Shown here piece after piece: positions 1 to 5,353 of a stretch of 7,459 bases of DNA (positions are counted from its first letter, which is position 1; each line of letters opens with the position of its first letter). The DNA comes from JAUSIK01 sp964362915 (lineage in GTDB: Archaea > Nanobdellota > Nanobdellia > Pacearchaeales > GW2011-AR1): assembly GCA_964362915.1 (NCBI GenBank), contig CAYIGH010000042.1, positions 1 through 7,459 on the forward strand, given 5' to 3'. Under the pieces are notes generated by a model. The model made no database searches. It was not told the DNA's origin and was given only the letters and a program-made list of their open reading frames with translations. The position numbers and the translations under genes are program-made.

Positions 1-1
1 A

Positions 2-43
2 TACGTCTACACCATAGAAAGATATATAAATGATGTAGACGTA
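2..43. repeat. Inverted repeat bracketing the fic TATA box
   Basis: The arm at 2-15 (TACGTCTACACCAT) is the reverse complement of the arm at 30-43 (ATGATGTAGACGTA) with one mismatch in 14 bases, and the TATA box lies in the 14-base gap between them. This is directly visible. A repressor dimer bound here would cover the promoter, so I infer an operator, perhaps for autoregulation of the fic gene. The start-codon region 51-59 (TATGGTGTA) is also a perfect complement of 8-16, which gives an alternative pairing at the DNA level. Confidence 0.75.
16..30 (+). promoter_or_regulatory. Archaeal BRE/TATA promoter of the fic gene
   Basis: A purine-rich BRE-like stretch (AGAAAG, 16-21) leads into TATATAAA (23-30). 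The box centre is 25.5 bases before the A of the ATG at 52, the normal distance from an archaeal TATA box to the transcription start, so the mRNA probably begins at or next to the start codon (leaderless). No Shine-Dalgarno sequence precedes the ATG. Confidence 0.7.
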
Positions 44-51
44 AATATATT

Positions 52-951
52 ATGGTGTATACTGAAATAAAGGAGAAAAATGGCAGAAAGTATTATTATA
101 GAGTACAATCCGTAAGAAAAGGAAATAAAATAATGAAAAAAAGAGTATACCTAGGAAGCGATTTAGTAAAAAAACAGTTATCTGAAAAAGAAGGAGAGGC
201 GGATAAAGAATTAATGCTGCTCTCCACTCTATTAACTGAAAAAGAAATAAAAGAACTGGAAAAAATAAAAAAAGAATATGCTATACTCCCTAAGGAAAAT
301 TTAGAAAATAGATATGAATCATTTGTTTCTCTTTTTACCTACGATTCTACCAATATAGAAGGTAATACTTTCACCTTGCAGGAAACATCACAACTTTTAT
401 TCGAAAAAATAACTCCAAGAAAATCCTTAAGAGAAATAAACGAAGTTATTAATCATAGAGAAGCTTTCGATTATATCTTAACTTGGGATAAAGATATATC
501 CAAAGAAATGATTCTTAAATTACACGAGTTAGTTGTTAAGAATACTCTAAAAGACGAGTTAAAAGCAGAAATTGGAAAATATAGAACTCTCCAGGTGTAT
601 ATCCGTGGCACAAATTGGTTGCCTCCAAAACCAAAGGAAGTTCCAGAAGAAATGCAAGTTCTTCTCTCTTGGTATTCTAAAAATAAAGGAAAGTTGCATC
701 CTTTGATTTTAGCTGCCTATTTTCATTCTGCTTTTGAGACTATTCATCCTTTCGTAGACGGAAATGGAAGGGTCGGAAGATTACTTATTAACTTTATTTT
801 GCATAAATACGCTTTTCCGATGGTTAACATTCCCAATAAAAAGAAATACCTTTATTATAAAGCATTAGAATCTGCGCAATTAAAAGGAGATGTAAGAGCT
901 CTAGTTAAATTTCTTTTCGATATGTTGAGAGAAGAAAATATAATATTTTAA
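52..951 (+). CDS. fic: Fic-family protein AMP-transferase (class II-type inhibitory motif)
   Basis: Fic enzymes move AMP (sometimes another phosphate-containing group) from a nucleotide onto hydroxyl side chains of target proteins; they act in the cytoplasm. The core motif HPFVDGNGRVGR is complete at residues 232-243, with the catalytic His232, the metal-binding Asp236 and the phosphate-binding Gly/Asn/Arg residues. An inhibitory-helix motif (S/T)xxxE(G/N) is present as Ser99-Glu103-Gly104 on the N-terminal side, as in class II Fic proteins that are held off until Glu103 moves. Residues 185-198 form the likely substrate-positioning flap. Residues 1-40 are a separate small, Tyr/Lys/Arg-rich beta-type segment (YYYRVQSV...KKRVYLG) that I recall from archaeal Fic proteins, perhaps for nucleic-acid or target binding. 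The 299-residue length suits a stand-alone Fic protein. The ATG at 52 fits a leaderless start. No antitoxin-like partner gene is adjacent, consistent with built-in inhibition. The target is unknown. Confidence 0.93.
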   Translation: MVYTEIKEKNGRKYYYRVQSVRKGNKIMKKRVYLGSDLVKKQLSEKEGEADKELMLLSTLLTEKEIKELEKIKKEYAILPKENLENRYESFVSLFTYDSTNIEGNTFTLQETSQLLFEKITPRKSLREINEVINHREAFDYILTWDKDISKEMILKLHELVVKNTLKDELKAEIGKYRTLQVYIRGTNWLPPKPKEVPEEMQVLLSWYSKNKGKLHPLILAAYFHSAFETIHPFVDGNGRVGRLLINFILHKYAFPMVNIPNKKKYLYYKALESAQLKGDVRALVKFLFDMLREENIIF

Positions 952-980
952 TATGGGTACATTAAAAGTATTATGCTTCT

Positions 981-994
981 ATGATGTAGACGTA
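981..994 (+). repeat. Exact copy of the 14-mer found at the fic promoter
   Basis: ATGATGTAGACGTA at 981-994 is identical to 30-43, while the bases on either side differ. It lies 29 bases after the fic stop codon, between two converging genes, with no TATA box next to it, so a simple promoter role for it here is unlikely. Together the two direct copies frame the fic gene, as cassette boundaries or recombination sites would; a leftover operator of a lost gene is the alternative. Confidence 0.7.
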
Positions 995-1002
995 TTATTA
1001 AG

Positions 1003-1026
1003 TTCGTACTATTCGCCACACGAGCC
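1003..1026 (-). repeat. Copy A of an imperfect 24-nt element
   Basis: Read on the minus strand this begins GGCTCGTGTGGC and lies just past the stop codon of the minus-strand gene ending at 1028. It matches 1839-1863 at 20 of 24 aligned bases plus one inserted base; three of the four differences are transitions. Function unknown; a 3'-end or recombination element is possible. Confidence 0.4.
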
Positions 1027-1027
1027 C

Positions 1028-1732
1028 CTAATCCGCCCTCAATACCAAAATATAGTCAAAATAGAGGCTTGAGGGATTCCATTCTGGATTAACTAATCTA
1101 ACAAATTTCATGTTAGTTCCTTTGCAATTAATTATTTTCTTATCTTTTCCATGAATGCTGTCTACATTGCCGCAAAAAATCCATCCATCTGGAAGATCAT
1201 CATAGTTATGATCTTCGCCAATCAATATTTGAAGTGCAAGGTAATTATTCTCATAATTTATCGGAGTTATTGTAATCTGTATTGTGCCAGTGTGACTGGA
1301 AAGAGATCCATTATGTTGCTTAAATGCAAATTGCATATCAGCTTTTGGAGGCATTTCACATTCATCAATCAATCCATTTGCATTCCACCAATTATCAACA
1401 TAACTTGATTCGAGATAAGGCGCATCTGCGCAATATTCCTTCTCTGTTCCATGTTTAAGCAATAGCCTATTAATTGGAACATCTTCACACAAACCTTGAT
1501 TATTGCAGACATTAAAGGTTTCCTTGCTTGGTTGTATAATTTTATCTACTATTACATATCTGCATTCACCATTACTATCACAAACTTCATATTCATAATC
1601 AGTTTTCTTATTAAAATTTTCAAGATTAAAATTTCTGAGATTTTGATTCGTATTAAAATTTCGAATTAATGCAAAAAATGCGATTATAATAATTAAGGAG
1701 ATCAAGATATGCCAGAATTTTAGTTTAACCAT
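1028..1732 (-). CDS. Membrane-anchored, cysteine-rich exported protein of unknown function
   Basis: I do not recognise the family. The 234-residue protein has a short basic N-terminus and one hydrophobic helix (about residues 6-23), then a soluble part predicted to lie outside the membrane. Residues 46-65 and 71-90 are two copies of a unit of period 25 with the pattern V-C-[DN]-[SN]-x-G-x-C, followed by similar hydrophobic residues; each may close a small Cys-Cys loop (Cys51/Cys57 and Cys76/Cys82). Four more cysteines follow (101, 125, 187, 203), giving an even total of eight, which suits disulphide bonding in an exported protein. The last 100 residues look like a beta-rich domain (IQITITP, YLALQILIG, YFDYILVLR). 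An Asn/Phe-rich spacer (25-43) separates the helix from the Cys repeats. The start at the ATG at 1730-1732 is supported by the Lys-rich start before the helix. It runs toward the fic gene and is 76 bases from it. Confidence 0.8.
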   Translation of the reverse strand: MVKLKFWHILISLIIIIAFFALIRNFNTNQNLRNFNLENFNKKTDYEYEVCDSNGECRYVIVDKIIQPSKETFNVCNNQGLCEDVPINRLLLKHGTEKEYCADAPYLESSYVDNWWNANGLIDECEMPPKADMQFAFKQHNGSLSSHTGTIQITITPINYENNYLALQILIGEDHNYDDLPDGWIFCGNVDSIHGKDKKIINCKGTNMKFVRLVNPEWNPSSLYFDYILVLRAD

Positions 1733-1746
1733 CTTTTTTTCAATTT

Positions 1747-1787
1747 TAAATTCTTCTAGAAGAATTTATCTGGCTTAATAAATTCTT
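1747..1787. repeat. 22-bp perfect palindrome plus a third half-site
   Basis: Positions 1747-1768 are a perfect palindrome (half-site TAAATTCTTCT and its exact complement). The outer 9-mer TAAATTCTT occurs a third time at 1779-1787, so the region holds three copies of one 9-mer in direct-inverted-direct order. It lies 15 bases upstream of the minus-strand gene starting at 1732 and overlaps the predicted transcription start near 1764, as expected for a repressor site. The regulator is unknown. Confidence 0.7.
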
Positions 1788-1800
1788 TTATATTTTTACT
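1786..1800 (-). promoter_or_regulatory. Possible TATA promoter for the 1028-1732 gene
   Basis: On the minus strand, AGTAAAA (1800-1794, BRE-like) precedes ATATAAAA (1793-1786). A start about 26 bases on would be near 1764, giving a leader of about 32 bases before the ATG at 1732. No clear Shine-Dalgarno site is present in that leader. Unlike its neighbours this gene would not be leaderless, so the assignment is tentative. Confidence 0.4.
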
Positions 1801-1838
1801 AAAAGGATTTACTTATAAAAAATTAAAGTGGCTCCTAT

Positions 1839-1863
1839 TTTGCACTCTTCTGCCATACGAGCC
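1839..1863 (-). repeat. Copy B of the imperfect 24-nt element
   Basis: On the minus strand this begins GGCTCGTATGGC and resembles 1003-1026. It lies 9 bases past the stop codon of a possible coding remnant, much as copy A lies just past a real gene. Bases 1830-1834 (GGCTC) can pair with 1859-1863 (GAGCC), and a second hairpin, CCTTCAG (1862-1868) with CTGAAGG (1881-1887), adjoins it. Confidence 0.4.
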
Positions 1864-1872
1864 TTCAGCACC

Positions 1873-1959
1873 TTATCCATCTGAAGGAGTTGATTCAACT
1901 TCTGATGAATTGCCTGTTTGTTTTTTTGATTTAGCTTTAATGAATACTCTTAATCCAAA
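1873..1959 (-). pseudogene. Possible C-terminal remnant of a lost membrane-protein gene
   Basis: The minus strand is open for 28 codons after a TGA at 1960-1962 up to a TAA at 1873-1875 and has no start codon. The peptide runs from a short hydrophobic stretch (FGLRVFI) into a Lys-rich and then Ser/Glu/Pro-rich polar tail (KAKSKKQT...STPSDG), which is how many membrane proteins end. I see no matching upstream part; the frame breaks near the end of the 1977-2324 gene. The reading is compositional only. A second open minus-strand frame overlaps it, so chance is quite possible. Confidence 0.2.
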
Positions 1960-1976
1960 TCAGAATCGTTTAAATT

Positions 1977-2324
1977 TTATTTTCTAAGAATTTCTTCTGC
2001 TATTGCAATTTCTGCTAATTTTCTTTTATAACTTTCCATTAAATTTTCATAACTCTTTTCTTTTATTTTTTCTAATTCTTTAATAGCAGATATATAAAAT
2101 GCCTTCCAAATATTATAAATTTTCTCTTTTGGGAGGAGATTTTCTGTTTCCCAAAATGTGTCACTTTGTTCTGCTGCATATTTTTTCGTTGTTATGATTA
2201 GATTTCTTATATCATTTTCTAATTTATATAATGATACTTTATCTTTTTCCAAGTTTGCTTCAAGTTTAAATTTACTCAGTTTTTCTTCTGCTTCTGATGA
2301 TATATTTTCTATTTTATTCTTCAT
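1977..2324 (-). CDS. Small all-helical (coiled-coil) protein of unknown function
   Basis: This 115-residue protein is not recognised. It is rich in Lys and Glu, has no cysteine, no signal peptide and no membrane segment, and is probably cytoplasmic. Two long amphipathic helices are likely, about residues 8-50 and 66-113, joined by a turn near Asn62-Pro65; hydrophobic residues recur at heptad-like spacing, so a coiled-coil hairpin or a dimer is a fair guess. Two Trp residues (58 and 73) flank the turn. The ATG at 2322-2324 is supported by a TATA box centred 25.5 bases upstream, consistent with a leaderless mRNA, which also argues that this is a real gene. It is divergent from the large surface-protein gene, with about 145 bases between the two starts, so the two could share regulation. 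No function can be assigned. Confidence 0.75.
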   Translation of the reverse strand: MKNKIENISSEAEEKLSKFKLEANLEKDKVSLYKLENDIRNLIITTKKYAAEQSDTFWETENLLPKEKIYNIWKAFYISAIKELEKIKEKSYENLMESYKRKLAEIAIAEEILRK

Positions 2325-2345
2325 ACTTTTTATAATGTCTATCCC

Positions 2346-2365
2346 TATTTAAATTTTATTATTGT
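2346..2365 (-). promoter_or_regulatory. TATA promoter of the 1977-2324 gene
   Basis: On the minus strand an A-rich BRE-like stretch (AATAAAAT) leads into TTTAAATA (2353-2346). Its centre is 25.5 bases before the A of the ATG at 2324, predicting a leaderless transcript. Confidence 0.6.
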
Positions 2366-2405
2366 AATAACTTTTTAGTAGTTAATGTAAGGAGAAGGCT
2401 ATACC

Positions 2406-2421
2406 AATAAATGTTTATAAA
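2406..2421 (+). promoter_or_regulatory. TATA promoter candidate for the large surface-protein gene
   Basis: An AATAAATG BRE-like stretch (2407-2414) overlaps TTTATAAA (2414-2421). Transcription would start near 2443, leaving a leader of about 26 bases before the ATG at 2469, or about 11 bases before the alternative in-frame TTG at 2454. No Shine-Dalgarno site is visible in that leader. A weaker AGTATATTT at 2431-2439 is an alternative box. Confidence 0.5.
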
Positions 2422-2468
2422 CTTATGAACAGTATATTTCATATTGCGTTCATTTGAGCAGTTTCAAT

Positions 2469-5294
2469 ATGGCAAGAATAAAAAAGAGGTTTGGAGATGA
2501 AAATAAAAGCAGGATAAAGTATAAGACTAAATTGGGTTTTTTGATTTTTTTGTTGGTTTTATTCTCTCTTTTATTTATTGTTTTTTTAGTTATTTTTATT
2601 AAAGAATTTGTTATTAGAGAGGTTAGCTTAGCGCCCAATACTATTAATATCTTTAACTGTGGAATTTTGGCTCAGCCAGATACAGAATATTTATTGCAGA
2701 ATGATGTAATTAATGAAAGCGATTGCTTTACTATTACTGCTGACAATATAATTTTAAATGGACAAGGAAGAAAGGCTACATATGATACTTTAGGGTCAAA
2801 TAACAGGGACGCAGTTAAGATAACCAATGCTAACTTTAGTGTTGTAAAGAATTTGATTATAGAAGACGGCAATATAAATGGCCAAAGTGATAATGCTATA
2901 TATGTTTTCAGCGGCAACGGGGTTGTTATTGAAAATAATGATATTAAGGCGTTTAATGCTAGTGCAATCAGATTAGAAAGATCCAACTTTAGCAGTGTAA
3001 TTAATAATACGCTTAATCTTACTGCTAGTGGCATTCAATTAATAGACTCTAGTTTCGCTATTGTAAAAGAGAATAATATAGTAAATCTTGTGCCAAGTAT
3101 AGATTCGAGCAAGAATACAAGGTCTATTTATCTTTCTGCTGGCTCTTATTACAATAAGGTATTTAATAATACAATTACTACTTACAATATTAACGGATTT
3201 GGAATACAAATACAGGGAAGTTCACATAATTTATTAGAGGATAATTTTGTAACTACTTTTAACGATTCAGCAGATGCATTTCGTATTATAGGAGGAACAT
3301 CTTTGAATAATACTTTAAAGAGATTAAAACTAATTACTAACGGAGGAAATAGCGCCGGAGGTTTGCTTGTTAGTAATACTAACAATAGTTTTATTATGAG
3401 TGATAGTTCTATTAGTTCTTCTGGCTCTGGCTCTTATGATATAGAGATAGGGTCTTCTTCAAATGGCGGGATTTGGGAGCTTGTTAATGTCAGTCATTTT
3501 GATAAAAATTGGGCAGGAGGGGCTAATGGCTCGTTAAGTGTTTATTGGCATTTTGATAGTCGTGTTGTTGATAATCTTAATGCACCGCTTCAGAATGCTA
3601 ATGTAAATGCTTTTGATGGTTTTAGCACAGAAGTTTTTAACTTTTTAACTAATGTTAATGGTTATATACCTAGACAAACTTTACTTGAATATACACAAAT
3701 TAATGGGGCTTTGCCAATATTTTTTACACCATATTCAATTGAATATTTAAAATCAGGGCATGAATTTAGTTTAGAGTCTGTTAGTTTAGGTGCAAGCACA
3801 TTTATTCAAAAGCAATTAAATGATATTACGGTGCCAGTTATAAATATAAACTTGCCGCAGGCGCAGACTTATTCCAGCAATGTAAGTTTAGGACTTAATT
3901 ATACTGCACAGGATTCTGGAGGGGGACTAGCATCTTGCAAATATAATTTCAATAATGGAGCAAATATATCTTCTTCATGCAATCTTGATACAACTTTTAA
4001 TATTTCAGTTGGAACGCATACATTATATGTTTTTGCGACTGATGTTTATGGGAATACAGCTGTTAACAATGTAACTTTTCAGGTTAATTTTGATTTGCCC
4101 TCTCTTGTTCTTGATTTTCCTTTGGCTAATTCTTATTTGAATTATAGAAATAATATTTATTTTAGATATACTCCTTATGATATTAATGGCATTAGTATTT
4201 GTTATTTATATAGCAATTTAAATGGATCATTTAGCATTAACCAGACAGATAATCTAATTGTGAATGGGGCGCAAAATAATTTTGAGCCGTTGAATTTATC
4301 TGAAGGAAATTATATATGGAATGTTTTATGCAGAGATAGTTTAGGGAATGAGAACTTTGCTTTGAGCAATTTTAGTTTTGGTGTCGATATAACAAATCCT
4401 GTCATTGTTAATATATCAAGCCCCTTAGCTTATCCTTCAAATATATTATGTTCCAGAACTGTTTCTTTAAACTATAATATTAATGAGGCGAATGTTGATT
4501 ACTGTTTCTTTAGAGTTATTAATTCAACTAATGTCGTTATACAGGATACAAATATTTCATCTTGTACATCTAGTTCTTTTAGTATAAATTCTGGAAATGA
4601 AGAAAGGAATCTTAGTTTAACTTTAACTGCAGTTGATAAAGCAGGCAATATAGGCATTTCATCTAAAGTTTTTTATATTGATACTGATTATAGTTCCTGC
4701 ATTGGCACAAATCAGACTAATGTGACTAATCAAAGCACTTCCCAAGTGCCAGTTACTAACGCAGGAAGCATAACTAATAATACTCCTGGAAATAACGATG
4801 CTCAACAGAACCAAGATGATTTAGAAGCAGGACTTGAGTTTCAGAAGATATTAGTTAATGAGGAAGCGAATTCTTTTTCTATTAATGAGGGAGAGACCGT
4901 TATATTAGAATTAGCTGGCAAGGAATATAATGCTTTATTTGAGCTAGGTGATGGAGCAATTGAATTAGAGATAGGAAGCGCAAAATATAAGGTTGGGGAA
5001 GGAAAAGTTATTGGAATTTCTCTTGGAGGGATGAAGGTTTATATTGGAGTTAAGGATATTACAGCAGATGACGCATCTGTAGCGATTGGATTGAATGAAA
5101 GCAAGATTAGGGAAAGACTAGGGATTACAGGTGGCAGGAGGACTGCTGCCTATGTTTTGTTAATTGTTGTTATGACTTTATTAATAGGAGGCGTTGTTGT
5201 TATACTTTATTATATTTTGAAAGCGAGCCAGGAAGAACAGGCGCTTCAAAATAGTTCTGGTCAGCAAGGTACACAGCAACGGACACAAGCTTAG
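2469..5294 (+). CDS. Large surface protein: beta-helix and Ig-like domains, membrane anchor at each end
   Basis: A 941-residue envelope protein, probably structural or adhesive. The basic N-terminus (1-21) is followed by a membrane helix (22-44). Residues about 70-340 show short repeated units (IxNNxI, SSxVxNN, GIxIxGSSHNLLxDN) typical of a right-handed parallel beta-helix of the NosD/PbH1 kind, a fold often used to bind polysaccharide. About 345-445 resembles a carboxypeptidase-regulatory-like beta-sandwich (NAPLQNANVNAFD...TNVNGYI). Three Ig-like units follow (about 452-540, 543-640, 640-740), each starting with a PVININLP- or PVIVNISSP-like strand and carrying paired cysteines. A Thr/Asn/Gln-rich linker (745-785), a small beta domain (788-877), a second membrane helix (894-917) and a polar Gln-rich tail end it. 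About 30 NxS/T sequons lie between the two helices, consistent with heavy N-glycosylation. No catalytic motif is evident. An in-frame TTG at 2454 would add five residues; I chose the ATG because the TTG has no ribosome site. Confidence 0.85.
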   Translation: MARIKKRFGDENKSRIKYKTKLGFLIFLLVLFSLLFIVFLVIFIKEFVIREVSLAPNTINIFNCGILAQPDTEYLLQNDVINESDCFTITADNIILNGQGRKATYDTLGSNNRDAVKITNANFSVVKNLIIEDGNINGQSDNAIYVFSGNGVVIENNDIKAFNASAIRLERSNFSSVINNTLNLTASGIQLIDSSFAIVKENNIVNLVPSIDSSKNTRSIYLSAGSYYNKVFNNTITTYNINGFGIQIQGSSHNLLEDNFVTTFNDSADAFRIIGGTSLNNTLKRLKLITNGGNSAGGLLVSNTNNSFIMSDSSISSSGSGSYDIEIGSSSNGGIWELVNVSHFDKNWAGGANGSLSVYWHFDSRVVDNLNAPLQNANVNAFDGFSTEVFNFLTNVNGYIPRQTLLEYTQINGALPIFFTPYSIEYLKSGHEFSLESVSLGASTFIQKQLNDITVPVININLPQAQTYSSNVSLGLNYTAQDSGGGLASCKYNFNNGANISSSCNLDTTFNISVGTHTLYVFATDVYGNTAVNNVTFQVNFDLPSLVLDFPLANSYLNYRNNIYFRYTPYDINGISICYLYSNLNGSFSINQTDNLIVNGAQNNFEPLNLSEGNYIWNVLCRDSLGNENFALSNFSFGVDITNPVIVNISSPLAYPSNILCSRTVSLNYNINEANVDYCFFRVINSTNVVIQDTNISSCTSSSFSINSGNEERNLSLTLTAVDKAGNIGISSKVFYIDTDYSSCIGTNQTNVTNQSTSQVPVTNAGSITNNTPGNNDAQQNQDDLEAGLEFQKILVNEEANSFSINEGETVILELAGKEYNALFELGDGAIELEIGSAKYKVGEGKVIGISLGGMKVYIGVKDITADDASVAIGLNESKIRERLGITGGRRTAAYVLLIVVMTLLIGGVVVILYYILKASQEEQALQNSSGQQGTQQRTQA

Positions 5295-5319
5295 GTTTAT
5301 GAGGGATTAGCTGATTTTC

Positions 5320-5353
5320 CAGGACTTTTCTTTCGATGTTTCTTATCGTCCTG
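5320..5353. terminator. Possible shared terminator hairpin between convergent genes
   Basis: CAGGAC (5320-5325) can pair with GTCCTG (5348-5353) around a T-rich loop, and CGAT (5334-5337) with ATCG (5345-5348) as a competing stem. The 48-base gap between the two converging stop codons contains TTTTCTTTC, the kind of T-rich tract at which archaeal polymerase stops. The structure overlaps the last codons of the minus-strand gene, so the call is weak. Confidence 0.2.

Noticed and set aside
30..64. C/D box-like pair AUGAUGU (30-36) and CUGA (61-64)
   Set aside because: The C box deviates in its last base, the D box is inside the fic coding region, and the predicted transcript starts after the C box.
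1151..1408. Open frame of 85 codons on the plus strand inside the Cys-rich gene
   Set aside because: It lies fully antisense to a gene with a clear membrane helix and internal repeats, and has no promoter or ribosome site.
1812..1949. 46-codon minus-strand frame overlapping the putative remnant
   Set aside because: No early start codon; only a 23-codon ATG frame remains, and its reading of the 24-nt element is not kept in the other copy (which differs by a 1-base indel).
2158..2638. Hydrophobic frames at 2158-2352 (plus) and 2450-2638 (minus)
   Set aside because: Each mirrors a real gene on the other strand (Lys/Glu-rich helices or the membrane helix), which produces Phe/Leu/Ser or Lys/Asn-rich shadows.
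2672..3385. Two antisense frames (2672-3034 and 3182-3385, minus strand) within the large surface-protein gene
   Set aside because: They are Leu/Ser-rich shadows of an Asn/Thr/Val-rich coding sequence; the sense frame is continuous over 941 codons.
4833..5099. Cohesin domain in the C-terminal beta region of the large surface protein
   Set aside because: About 90 residues is too short, and I see no cohesin-like strand pattern.
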